Of a stretch of 64,000 bases of DNA, positions 17,742 to 26,227 are shown piece after piece. A model generated the notes under the pieces. That model made no database searches, was not told the DNA's origin, and saw only the letters and a program-made list of their open reading frames with translations. Both the position numbers and the translations under genes were made by a program. Source of the DNA: JBBQVZ01 sp963695975 (GTDB lineage: Bacteria > Actinomycetota > UBA4738 > HRBIN12); contig CAVOIB010000010.1 of NCBI GenBank assembly GCA_963695975.1, forward strand, positions 434,001 through 498,000, read 5' to 3'. Each line of letters starts with the position of its first letter. Within the stretch, counting starts at the first letter, position 1.

Positions 17742-18334
17742 CGGTAGATCCCCGCCTTCTCCACGTAGCTCTTCACACCCTCGGGGACCAGGTAGCGGAT
17801 CGGCCGCCCCGCCGCCACGCGCGTGCGGATGTCGGTCGAGCTGATCGCGAGGGCCGGGATGTTCATCACCGTTATCTCCGGCCGGCTGCTGGGCGCATGC
17901 GCCTCGAACGCCGCGATGTCGTAGCCGGGCCTGGTGGCCGCGATGAAGTGCGCCAGATCGAACAGCTCCTCGGGCTTCTTCCACGCGAGGATCTCGACGA
18001 TCGCGTCCGCTCCGGTGATGAAGAACAGGTCCGTCTCCGCCCCGTACGCCTCTTTGAGCCCGCGGAGCGTGTCGACGGTGTAGGTCGGTCCGTCGCGGTC
18101 CACCTCCATGCGCGACACGTCGAACAGAGGGTTACTGGCCGTGGCGATCACGGTCATGAGGTAGCGATCCTCTGCCGGCGACACGACCTCGTGCTCCTTC
18201 ATCCAGGGCAAGCCGGTCGGCACGAACAACACCGAGTCCAGGTCGAACTGGACGAGCGCCTCCTCGGCGGTGACCAGGTGACCGTAGTGGATGGGGTCGA
18301 ACGTGCCGCCCATGACCCCGAGGCGCGTTCCCAC
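17738..18334 (-). CDS. nadD: Nicotinate-nucleotide adenylyltransferase
   Basis: 198 residues. The nucleotidyltransferase motif GGTFDPIHYGH is at 9-19, and ISSTDIR is near the C-terminus. It makes deamido-NAD from nicotinate mononucleotide and ATP. I chose the GTG at 18334, giving the normal start MGTRLGVMGG, because a TAGGAT box lies seven bases before it; an ATG three codons earlier lies inside that box. It heads the nadD-LCP-rsfS unit. Confidence 0.93.
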   Translation of the reverse strand: MGTRLGVMGGTFDPIHYGHLVTAEEALVQFDLDSVLFVPTGLPWMKEHEVVSPAEDRYLMTVIATASNPLFDVSRMEVDRDGPTYTVDTLRGLKEAYGAETDLFFITGADAIVEILAWKKPEELFDLAHFIAATRPGYDIAAFEAHAPSSRPEITVMNIPALAISSTDIRTRVAAGRPIRYLVPEGVKSYVEKAGIYR

Positions 18335-18341
18335 GCCGCCC

Positions 18342-18347
18342 ATCCTA
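18342..18347 (-). promoter_or_regulatory. nadD -10 box (leaderless), overlapping the upstream stop codon
   Basis: TAGGAT reads on the minus strand seven bases before the nadD GTG. Its first three bases are the TAG stop of the DinB-like gene, so nadD can be transcribed independently of obgE. Confidence 0.5.
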
Positions 18348-18797
18348 CGGCCCAACCCGCGCGATCCATGCACGCAGGTCCTTCAGGTGCTCGGCGTAGT
18401 GCCGTGGTCCGGACTCGTCGAACCACGACCACGCGTCCGGCGTCTTCTCCACGAGTTCGGCCCAGGCGCGCAGCATGCGCGCACGCGAGGACTCGAGGGC
18501 CGTGCGGACCTCGCCGGCGTTCATCCGGCGAGAGGACTCGAACCACGAGCGGTTCATCTGCTCGATCTCCTCGCCGCTGGGATCGGTAGCGGCATCGAAC
18601 GCACCCGAGCGCATCTGCTCGAGGCGTAGTCCGGCCTCGGTGAGCCAGGCGCTCACGTGGAACATCACGTCGTTCGGGGACCAGCCTTCGTCGGTGACAC
18701 CGGGCTCCGCGAGGCGCTCCGGCCCGAACGATGCGAGCAGATCATCGAACTCGCGCCATCCCGCCTCTTCTTCCACCGCGAGTCGTTCAGCGTCCAT
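18345..18797 (-). CDS. DinB/maleylpyruvate isomerase-like four-helix protein
   Basis: 150 residues, mostly helical. Possible metal ligands H47 (MFHVSAW) and H133/H137 (HYAEHL) fit the DinB-like superfamily, whose members include thiol-dependent isomerases and transferases that use mycothiol or bacillithiol. The substrate is unknown. It overlaps the obgE 3' end by 11 bp and occupies the slot between obgE and nadD where, as I recall, Streptomyces has proB and proA. Confidence 0.7.
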   Translation of the reverse strand: MDAERLAVEEEAGWREFDDLLASFGPERLAEPGVTDEGWSPNDVMFHVSAWLTEAGLRLEQMRSGAFDAATDPSGEEIEQMNRSWFESSRRMNAGEVRTALESSRARMLRAWAELVEKTPDAWSWFDESGPRHYAEHLKDLRAWIARVGP

Positions 18798-20040
18798 CGG
18801 TGCCCTCCTCGAGAGGGCCCGTCGGCAGGAACTCGAAGACCGTGTCCCGGATGACGACCTCGTCGCCCTCGCGAGCGCCGAGCTCAGCCAGTCGCCGCTC
18901 CACTCCCTCCTTCACCAAACGCCTCTGGAGTTTCGCCAGCTGCTGCTCGTCATCCACGTCCGTCTCCAGGAGCAGCCGTTCGACGGCCTGACCCTTCACG
19001 CGCCAACCGCTCCCTTGGCGCTCCACGGTGAACCGGGGGCGTCCGGGCCGAAGGACGACGAACGGCGTGCGCTCCGGCTCGGCGCCCACGGCTTCCTTGG
19101 CGAGCGCCTCGAGCCGACCCACGAGATCATCCAAGCCCTGGCCGGTCTCGCCGGACACGACCAATGCATCCGGTTCGAGCGCCGTGGGTTCGCCCACAAG
19201 GTCGGACTTCGTGCAGACGACGATCGATGGTCGGGCCGCCAGGTCCGGATCGTAGGCGGCGAGTTCGTCGCGAAGCGTGGCGAGGTCACCGGCCGGGTCC
19301 TCGGCGGCCAGATCGACCACGAGCACGAGCGCTCGGCATCGGACGATGTGTCGCAGGAACCGATGCCCGAGCCCGCGACCTTCGCTCGCACCCTCCACCA
19401 GGCCGGGGATGTCTGCCACCACGAATCGATCGGCGTCGGCGCCGGCGACGCCCAGATTGGGCGTGAGCGTGGTGAACGGGTAGTTCGCGATCTTCGGTTT
19501 GGCGGCGGAGAGGCGGGAAAGGAGGGTGGACTTGCCGGCGTTCGGCAGGCCCACCAGACCCACGTCGGCCACCGTTCGGAGCTCGACCGACAACCGCTTC
19601 TCCTCGCCCTCCTCACCGGGTTCGGCGATGCGGGGCACGCGGTTACGAGCGCTCGCGAGCGAGGCGTTCCCCCGACCGCCGCGGCCACCCTGCGCCACGA
19701 TGGCGCGCGCCCCTTCGCCGACGAGATCTGCGAGCAGGCCGTCCTCGTCGTAGACGACCGTTCCATCCGGTACCGGGACCACCAGGTCCTTCCCGGTCGC
19801 GCCGTCGCGGTTGGAGCTGCGGCCGGCCGAGCCGCTGGCTGCGCGCTGGTGCGGGTGATCCGCGAGCGCCGAGAGATCGTGAGCCCCGCGGGAGACCTCG
19901 AAGACCACCGAGCCGCCAGGACCCCCGTTCCCACCGTCGACGCCGGCCCGCGGTTTATACGGCTCGCTGTGCAGCGACGCCGAGCCGTTGCCTCCACGGC
20001 CCGCCTTGACGTACACGATCGCTTCGTCGACGAACGTCAC
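18787..20040 (-). CDS. obgE: GTPase Obg (CgtA)
   Basis: 417 residues with three domains: the Gly-rich Obg fold (1-158, with GGNGGPGGSVVFEV), the GTPase (G1 GLPNAGKST, G3 DIPGL, G4 TKSD), and a C-terminal OCT domain typical of Gram-positive Obg. It acts in 50S maturation and stress signalling. The GTG start has a TAAGCT box six bases upstream. Placement after rplU-rpmA is the usual order, here interrupted by a plus-strand gene. Confidence 0.96.
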   Translation of the reverse strand: MTFVDEAIVYVKAGRGGNGSASLHSEPYKPRAGVDGGNGGPGGSVVFEVSRGAHDLSALADHPHQRAASGSAGRSSNRDGATGKDLVVPVPDGTVVYDEDGLLADLVGEGARAIVAQGGRGGRGNASLASARNRVPRIAEPGEEGEEKRLSVELRTVADVGLVGLPNAGKSTLLSRLSAAKPKIANYPFTTLTPNLGVAGADADRFVVADIPGLVEGASEGRGLGHRFLRHIVRCRALVLVVDLAAEDPAGDLATLRDELAAYDPDLAARPSIVVCTKSDLVGEPTALEPDALVVSGETGQGLDDLVGRLEALAKEAVGAEPERTPFVVLRPGRPRFTVERQGSGWRVKGQAVERLLLETDVDDEQQLAKLQRRLVKEGVERRLAELGAREGDEVVIRDTVFEFLPTGPLEEGTDGR

Positions 20041-20046
20041 GGCGAG

Positions 20047-20052
20047 AGCTTA
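20047..20052 (-). promoter_or_regulatory. obgE -10 box (leaderless)
   Basis: TAAGCT reads on the minus strand six bases before the obgE GTG, in the 50-bp divergent gap with the gene at 20091. Confidence 0.5.
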
Positions 20053-20090
20053 GGTGGTCGTTCGCGATCGAGGCGGCGCAAGATGTGGCC

Positions 20091-20546
20091 ATGCCGGAGG
20101 CGGCGACGGTGTGGATGGTGCGCCTGGATCGCGGGCGCGCGCACGAAGACGCGCGCGGGATGCTCGAGTTGGACGATGAAGCTGTCGTCTTCACGGACGC
20201 GCGGTCGGGAGCGATCACGCGGTTCCCGTTCGAGGCGGTCCGCAAACCGAGCCGCGTTCGAGGCTCGCCGATCCTGATGCTTGCCCTTAGGTCCGAAGGA
20301 GAGCCACGGCGTGTCGCCTTCTACTTCTCGCAGCCGCCCCCCCTGCGACCACCCGAGCCGGGGACGACCTCGCTTCCCGGAACCGGGCTGGACCGGCGGG
20401 CGACGAGCCCGTTCGGGGCGTTTAGGCGCACGTCGAGGCACCGTCACCTGCGCAGCAACGTGGGCTATCTCACGACGATGAACGCCAGCCACAAGGACGC
20501 GATCCGGGCGTGGGTCGTGGAGATCGGTGCGAGGCTGACCGGCTGA
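20091..20546 (+). CDS. Hypothetical protein, possibly PH/GRAM-like
   Basis: 151 residues, no signal or membrane segment. The first 75 residues look like a small beta barrel (GMLELDDEAVVFTD, ITRFPFEAVRKP, ILMLALRSEG) of the kind seen in bacterial PH-like domains; the middle is Pro-rich and the end helical. No function can be given. It is the only plus-strand gene between rpmA and obgE and converges on rpmA. I chose the ATG at 20091; a GTG two codons earlier is possible. Confidence 0.65.
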   Translation: MPEAATVWMVRLDRGRAHEDARGMLELDDEAVVFTDARSGAITRFPFEAVRKPSRVRGSPILMLALRSEGEPRRVAFYFSQPPPLRPPEPGTTSLPGTGLDRRATSPFGAFRRTSRHRHLRSNVGYLTTMNASHKDAIRAWVVEIGARLTG

Positions 20547-20551
20547 GCCGG
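20539..20551. terminator. Hairpin across the stop of the 20091 gene
   Basis: CCGGC-TGA-GCCGG, with the gene's TGA as the loop, lies two bases before the rpmA stop. It is a possible shared terminator for the convergent pair. No U-tract follows. Confidence 0.3.
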
Positions 20552-20552
20552 C

Positions 20553-20807
20553 CTACTCGGCTACCTGGACCGAGGCGAACTTCCGACCGCGTGAGTCGTG
20601 GAACTCGACCACGCCGGGCCGCAAGGCGAAGAGCGTATCGTCGCTGCCCTTGCCGACGCCCTCACCGGGGTGGATCCGGGTCCCGCGCTGACGGACGATG
20701 ATCGAGCCGGCGGGCACGGTCTGGCCGCCGAAGACCTTCACGCCCAGGCGCTTCGCATTGGAATCGCGCCCGTTACGGGATGAGCCGCCGCCCTTCTTGT
20801 GTGCCAT
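20553..20807 (-). CDS. rpmA: 50S ribosomal protein L27
   Basis: 84 residues starting MAHKKGGGSSRNGRDS, with KVFGGQTVPAGSIIVRQRGT as in bL27. L27 reaches the peptidyl-transferase centre. The N-terminus begins directly with the mature AHKKG form and has no cleavable firmicute-type extension. It is encoded directly after rplU. Confidence 0.98.
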   Translation of the reverse strand: MAHKKGGGSSRNGRDSNAKRLGVKVFGGQTVPAGSIIVRQRGTRIHPGEGVGKGSDDTLFALRPGVVEFHDSRGRKFASVQVAE

Positions 20808-20830
20808 AGGCTTTCCAGGCTACCAAGCGG

Positions 20831-21229
20831 CTACTCGGCCTGCTCGGCGAACTCGTCGGCCTTCGATCCTGGCTCCGCGGCAGCGTCGGCCTTCGGCTTG
20901 GCGGGCGCCCGTTTGGGCGTCGCGCCGAGCTTCACGTCCTCGATCTCGAGCATCGTGAGGAGCTGACGATGACCGCCGCGCTTCGCGTAGCCGCTCTTGG
21001 GGCGATATTTGAAGATCTTGACCTTGTCGCCCTTATGCTCACCGAGTGGCTTGGCGGTCACGACGGCTCTGGCGGCCTCGGCGCCCACATGCGTCTTGCC
21101 GTCGTCGTCGACCACGAGGATCGGATGGAAGGTCACGGTCTGCCCATCGTGGACGATCTTCTCGACCTCGATCACGTCACCGGCCTTCACCTTCTGCTGC
21201 TTACCGCCTGTCTTGATCACCGCGTACAT
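20831..21229 (-). CDS. rplU: 50S ribosomal protein L21
   Basis: 132 residues from MYAVIKTGGKQQKV. The bL21 core ends near 103 and is followed by an unusual Ala/Lys/Glu-rich tail of about 30 residues (APAKPKADAAAEP) that looks disordered. The ATG is preceded by GGAGGACTGAGC. An in-frame start 18 codons upstream would overlap rne and is unlikely. L21 binds 23S rRNA beside L20. The gene lies 16 bp after rne and is likely co-transcribed with it. Confidence 0.97.
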   Translation of the reverse strand: MYAVIKTGGKQQKVKAGDVIEVEKIVHDGQTVTFHPILVVDDDGKTHVGAEAARAVVTAKPLGEHKGDKVKIFKYRPKSGYAKRGGHRQLLTMLEIEDVKLGATPKRAPAKPKADAAAEPGSKADEFAEQAE

Positions 21230-21245
21230 GCTCAGTCCTCCAGCC

Positions 21246-23461
21246 TCATGCGTCGTAGTTGATGATGATCCCGCGGCCCTCACACGTGGGACAGGTCTCG
21301 GAGAAGGACTCGACCAGACCCCCTGAGACCCGCTTGCGGGTCACCTGCATCAGTCCGAGCGGTCCGATCTCGAACACCTGGGATCTGGTCTTGTCGACGG
21401 CGAGAGCCTCCTTCATCGTGTCCTCGACCTGCTTCTTGTTCTTCTCCAGGAGCATATCGATGAAGTCGATCACGATGATGCCGCCGATGTCGCGCAACCG
21501 CAGCTGGCGCGCGGTCTCTGTTGCGGCCTCGAGATTCGTGTTGACGACGGTCTCTTCGAGGTTGGTCTTGCCGACGCTCTTCCCCGTGTTCACGTCGACG
21601 ATCGTCATCGCCTCGGTCCGTTCGATGAACAGATAGCCCCCGGAGGGCAGCCAGACCTTCTTGTCGAGCGCCTTGTGGATCTGTTCGACGACGCGGTACT
21701 CCTCGAATACCGGCAGCTTGCCTTGGTGCAGATGGACCTTCGGCTCGAGGTCAGGCGCGATGTCACGGACGTAGGCCATGACCTTCTCGTGCACCCGAGG
21801 TGAGTCGGTCACGAGCTCCTTGAACTCCTCGTCCGTGAAGAGATCGCGCACGACGCGAACCGTGAGCTCCGGTTCCTCGTACAGCTCGGCCGGCGCCTTC
21901 ACCTTCTTCGAGCGCTTCTGGATATCGTCCCATTCGCGGATGAGCCGCTCGAGGTCAGCCGTCAGGGCCTCCTCGCTCGCTCCCTCGGCCGCGGTGCGCA
22001 CGATCACGCCGTGTCCGTCGGGACGGACCTTCTTCATGATCGCCTTCAGGCGCTTCCGCTCCTCATCGGGGAGTCGCCGGCTGATGCCCGAGACGTTCGC
22101 GTTCGGAACGAAGACCAGATACCGACCAGGCATGGAGATCTGCGCCGTCAGGCGCGCGCCCTTGCCGCCCATCGGATCCTTGGTCACCTGGACTATCACG
22201 GATTGCCCGTTCTTCAGGACCTGTTCGATCCGGGGGGCCGGTCCTTCCAGGTCCTCGGGCGAGTAGTTGACCTCGCCGGCGTAGAGCACGCCGTTGCGGC
22301 CTCGGCCGATGTCCAGGAACGCCGCCTCCATGCCGGGGAGGACGTTCTGGACCCTGGCCAGGTACACGTTGCCGACCATGGACCTCGCGCCGGTCCGGGT
22401 CACGTAGTGCTGGACGAGGGTGTTCTCCTCGAGGACCGCGATCTGGTCTCGGTCACCGTGCTCGGTGATCACCATGACCTTGTCGGTGATCCGCGGGGGG
22501 ACGATCACGTCCTCGCGCCGGCGGCGGCCACCGACGCGGCCGGTACGCGAACGCGTCGAGCGGAGGCCTCGGGTGGGACCGCCCGACGCGACCTGCTCCT
22601 CGATCGATCGCGAACGCCCCCTGGGGGGCTTGGCTGGCTCCTTCGTATCCGGCTCTGTGGAGGCAGCGGCAGCGGCCTTCTTGGTGGCGCCCGAGCCGCG
22701 CCGGCCTCGGCGACTCCGGGAGCGGGTACCCGTGGGCTTCGCCTCGGCGTCACCCGCGTCGGGGAGCGAGTCCTCCCGCTGGGTCTCCGCGGTTGAGTCC
22801 TTCGGCGCTTCGTCGTCCGCACCGGCATCGATCTGGGCAGTAGCCGAAGCGGACGTCCCCGATGTCGCTCTCGCCGCGCCACCGCCGCCTCGGCCGCGAC
22901 CGCCCCGGCTACGGCGCCGCTTCGTGCCGCTGGCCGTCGTCGCCGCGCCTGCGCCGGCCGCGGTGGCAACCGCGCCGTCGTCAGACGACTTCGGTTTGGT
23001 TGCCGGATCCGCTGAGGCCGGTTCCTTCGGGGTGGTCCGGGTGCTTCTCGCGGGGCTCTTGGCCGGGGTCTTGGCCGGGGTCTTGGCCGGGTCTTGGCCG
23101 GGCTCTTGGCCGGGGTCTTGGCCGGGGTCTTGGCCGGGGTCTTGGCCGCGGGCCTCGGGGTGCCGCCCTTTGCCGGGCTCGCTGCGGTCGTCTCCGGCGT
23201 CAGCGCCCGTCCGTGCTCCGTCACCTCCGCCCCGTCGACGGTGCGATCCGTCGTGGTGGCCGTGCCCCCCTTCGCGGTCGCGCTTCCCCCACGCCCCCGT
23301 CCGCGACCGCCGCGTCGGCGACGCCGCGGTGCGCCGGCGCCCGCTCCAGGGGTCGAGGCTGACGCCGGCTCCGATGCAGTCGACGGGGCATCTGATCCGG
23401 CGGTGCCGCCGGATCGTGTGGTCGCGACGCCTTCGGCGGCGACCGGTCCATCCTGGTTCAT
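21246..23461 (-). CDS. rne: Ribonuclease E/G, reading frame broken in a 12-bp tandem repeat
   Basis: The 5' part reads from ATG 23461 (MNQDGPVAAEG, with GGGAG upstream) through a low-complexity Ala/Pro/Arg N-terminus into PAKT repeats. The enzymatic part, in another frame, has an S1 domain (GNVYLARVQNVLPGMEAAFLDIG), catalytic Asp motifs (TIVDVNTGK, IVIDFIDM) and the zinc-link CPTCEGRG. Adding one base to the single 11-nt repeat unit at 23089-23099 joins them into one 738-residue protein, the usual actinobacterial RNase E/G layout. So this is a sequencing indel, a pseudogene-like lesion, or slippage-controlled expression. RNase E processes rRNA and decays mRNA. rplU and rpmA follow. Confidence 0.85.
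23053..23147 (-). repeat. 12-bp tandem repeat encoding (PAKT/S)n in rne
   Basis: Eight units, GGGGTCTTGGCC with GGGCTCTTGGCC variants in units one and five, run in tandem on the plus strand. Seven are 12 bp and the fourth (23089-23099) is 11 bp, lacking one G. In the protein the array is a Pro-Ala-Lys-Thr/Ser linker in the disordered N-terminus. Such arrays slip readily during replication and are also hard to assemble. Confidence 0.9.
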
Positions 23462-23892
23462 ACGGTGAGCTCCCTTCGCTCAACTACGCGAGGGGGCACG
23501 GCGACCGCTGGGGTAAGACGCAGGGTGTGGCTCCGACGTGTGGAGCTCATGGCGCAGGTTGTGCGAAGCCCGGGGCATCCGACTCTTGCCGTCGCGCTCC
23601 GGGTCGCGCGCGTCATCGCGCACCCGATACGTCCTTCTCCGGCGCTCGCGTTCCGCGCTCGCGGCTCTCCGGGGTTCCGGGGCCTGGCGGGCGGCGGTTC
23701 GCGCGCCTCCTCGACGATTCTTGGTCCCGCTGGAGAGGGCCCCGTAGGGCCTCGCTCGGCGAGCAGATCTGATGAGGAGCATAACAGCGGGCGAGGCGAT
23801 CGCGGGGAGCCGAGCCTCGAGCGGGGTCCGGATGCCAGCGGTGTCCCCCATCCGGGGAGGTCGGGAAACGGTGCTTCCGCAGGATGGGATAG
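23462..23892. other. 431-bp intergenic region: probable long rne leader and divergent control region
   Basis: No convincing gene lies here. On the minus strand TATGCT at 23778-23783 could be a -10 box, giving rne a leader of about 310 nt. That leader is strongly structured and includes GGCCC-UACG-GGGCC (23738-23751), a UNCG-type tetraloop hairpin. Long structured rne leaders mediate autoregulation in E. coli; a parallel role here is inference. I looked for RNase P RNA, tmRNA and known riboswitch cores by eye and saw none. Confidence 0.4.
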
Positions 23893-25092
23893 GTGCGCAA
23901 CTACACCGACACTTCTCATATGTTGGTACAGAGGGCACCCGCGGCCCCGCGTCAGCGTGTGCGCGTGCTGGTGGTCGACGACAACGCCGGGTTCCGAGAC
24001 TCGCTGGTCTCGCTCCTCGATACGGACGAGCTGGTCGTCGTCGGCCAGGCCGGTAACGGCGAGCAGGCGTTGAAGCTGATCTTGTCCACCGAACCCGACG
24101 TGGTCCTGATGGACGTGAGGATGCCCACCATGGACGGCATCGAGACCACCCGCCGCGTGAAGGCGCTCGACCCCAGCATCGGGATCGTCGCCCTCACGGG
24201 CCTAGAGGACCAGCGGGCCGTGCGCGACATGCTGGTGGCAGGCGCATCGGGCTACGTACTTAAGGACTCCGACGGCGACGAGATCCTCATGGCTGTCCGG
24301 GAGGCCGCCACCGGGAACGGCGTGATCTCACCGCAACTGACCCCGTCGGTGATCGAGCAGCTCACGGAGGCGCTGGAGCGCGAGCGGCGGCGAACCCGCC
24401 AGTTGGAGATCGCTCAAGAGGCGCTCCTGGAGCGGGCCGCGAGGCGCCACGAACTCGTCTCCCGACTGGGCCACGAGCTCCGGACGCCGGTCACGGTGAT
24501 CCTCGGGATGGCACAGACGCTCTCGCAAGGCACCGCCCGAGAGGAGGACCGGCCCGAGCTCCTGGAGCGCCTCGTCGTCAGGGCAGGCGACCTGGCCCGT
24601 CTCGTGCAGCGGTTCGAGGCCGCCGTCGAGGCCGGGCTCACGGAGTGGGCCGACGTCACCCAGGTGGCGCACGAGGTCGCCGATCGAGACGATCGCATCG
24701 TGGTCGAGTCTCCCGGCATCCCCGCTATGGCCAGCCTGAACCGGATGGCCGCAAGCCGGATCTTGGAGGAGCTCGTGGAGAACGCCCTGGCGTTCTCCGA
24801 CGAACGACGGGTCACGATCCGCGTCACGATCGAAGATGGCTCGCCGGTCGTGCGGGTGATCGACGAAGGGCCGGGCATCGACGCCGCCTCGCTACCCCGG
24901 ATCTTCGCCCCGCTCGAGCAGGGTGAGGAGCTCAACGCGCGGACACATCAAGGGATCGGCCTGGGCCTCGCGATCGCGCGCATGTCGGCGCGAGCGATGG
25001 ACGGCGAGGTGGTCCTGGAGTCGACCGGCCCTGAGGGCTCGACCTTCACGTGGTCGGTGAACGCCGAACGGCTCGGTCCGTCGCTCACTTGA
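23893..25092 (+). CDS. Receiver domain-histidine kinase fusion
   Basis: Up to 399 residues, soluble. The N-terminal receiver (about 22-140) has acidic DD at 29-30, phosphoacceptor D74 (LMDVRMP) and K124. A short helical linker leads to a HisKA-type helix with H194 (LGHELRTPV) and a HATPase domain with ENALAF, DEGPGI and GIGLGLAI boxes. This receiver-first order suits a kinase gated by phosphorylation from another kinase. The GTG at 23893 is the longest start; an ATG at 23920 is equally possible. Its end overlaps that of rodA by eight bases, and rne lies divergent. Confidence 0.85.
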   Translation: MRNYTDTSHMLVQRAPAAPRQRVRVLVVDDNAGFRDSLVSLLDTDELVVVGQAGNGEQALKLILSTEPDVVLMDVRMPTMDGIETTRRVKALDPSIGIVALTGLEDQRAVRDMLVAGASGYVLKDSDGDEILMAVREAATGNGVISPQLTPSVIEQLTEALERERRRTRQLEIAQEALLERAARRHELVSRLGHELRTPVTVILGMAQTLSQGTAREEDRPELLERLVVRAGDLARLVQRFEAAVEAGLTEWADVTQVAHEVADRDDRIVVESPGIPAMASLNRMAASRILEELVENALAFSDERRVTIRVTIEDGSPVVRVIDEGPGIDAASLPRIFAPLEQGEELNARTHQGIGLGLAIARMSARAMDGEVVLESTGPEGSTFTWSVNAERLGPSLT

Positions 25093-26227
25093 AGCGGCGC
25101 ATGTGCACGTTCAGCAGCAGCCCCACCGCGATCAGGTTCGCCATCATCGCGGATCCCCCGTAACTCACGAGCGGCAGTGGGATGCCCGTGATCGGCATGA
25201 TCCCGAGGACCATCCCCACGTTCACGAACATCTGGATCGCGAACATGGACGCGACCCCCGCCGCCACATACGTCCCGAACGGATCCTTGGACAGGTAGGA
25301 GATGCGGATCGCCCTCCAGATCAAGATCGCGAACAGCAGCAGGACGAAGGCCGAACCGAAGAACCCGAACTCCTCCCCCACGACGGTGAAGATGAAGTCC
25401 GTGTGCTGCTCGGGTACGAAGTCGAGGTTCGTCTGGGTGCCCGAGAGGTACCCCCGTCCGAACAGCCCGCCGGCCCCCACGGCGATCTCGGCCTGCTCGC
25501 GGTTGTAACGGGTGGTATCAGCGGAGTTCTGCGGGTCGAGGAACCCGGTGAGGCGCGCGATCTGATAGTCGCGGATCACGTGCAGCTGGAACGCCAGCCC
25601 GACGAGAACGATCGACGTGATCGCGAGCGCCAACAGGTGCTTCGGCCGCGTGCCGGCCACCACCAGAACGCCGACCGTGATCGCGACGAGGACGATCGTC
25701 GTGCCGATGTCGGGCTGGATGAACACGAGCATCATCGGGATGGCCGCGACGATGCACACGCGCAGGACGTCGGCCACGGTCGGCTCCGACGTCCGAAGTT
25801 CGGAAAGCATCGCGGCGAGCATCAGGATGAGGGCGATCTTCGCGAACTCGGACGGGGTCAGCTGGAAGCCGGCGAACTGGAACCAGCGCTGCGCGCCGTT
25901 CGCCGATGAGCCGATCCCCGGGAGACGCACGAGAACGAGGGTTGCCACCGTTCCCGCATAGATGAACCCCGCATAGACCTTCAAGAACCGGTAATCGAAC
26001 GTCGCGATGATCAGCAGTAATACGAACCCGAGAACGAGCGCCGCGATCTGCTTCTTGACGTAGACCATCGGATCCAGGTCCAGTGCCTCCAGCGACGCAT
26101 GCGTCGAGGAGTAGATCGAGAGCAACCCGACGATCGAAAGGACGAGCGTGACCAGGAGGAGCGCGGGGTCGATGTGGCGGATCGGCCTGCGTTCGGAAGC
26201 GAGGGTGCGGCCAGCGACGAGATCCAT
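25085..26227 (-). CDS. rodA: RodA peptidoglycan glycosyltransferase (SEDS)
   Basis: 380 residues with about ten membrane helices. The SEDS signatures FIQPDIGTT, AEIAVGAGGLFGRG, PEQHTDFIFTVVGEEFGF and PLVSYGGSAMMANL are all present. RodA polymerises lipid II during side-wall growth with its partner PBP2. The ATG overlaps the mrdA TGA (ATGA), so the pair is translationally coupled. The position at the end of the mreBCD operon indicates elongasome rather than sporulation or division function. Confidence 0.95.
   Translation of the reverse strand: MDLVAGRTLASERRPIRHIDPALLLVTLVLSIVGLLSIYSSTHASLEALDLDPMVYVKKQIAALVLGFVLLLIIATFDYRFLKVYAGFIYAGTVATLVLVRLPGIGSSANGAQRWFQFAGFQLTPSEFAKIALILMLAAMLSELRTSEPTVADVLRVCIVAAIPMMLVFIQPDIGTTIVLVAITVGVLVVAGTRPKHLLALAITSIVLVGLAFQLHVIRDYQIARLTGFLDPQNSADTTRYNREQAEIAVGAGGLFGRGYLSGTQTNLDFVPEQHTDFIFTVVGEEFGFFGSAFVLLLFAILIWRAIRISYLSKDPFGTYVAAGVASMFAIQMFVNVGMVLGIMPITGIPLPLVSYGGSAMMANLIAVGLLLNVHMRRFK

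Noticed and set aside
23053..23147. Tandem repeat considered as a CRISPR array
   Set aside because: Units are 12 bp, contiguous and without spacers, and they are in frame as a Pro-Ala-Lys-Thr linker.
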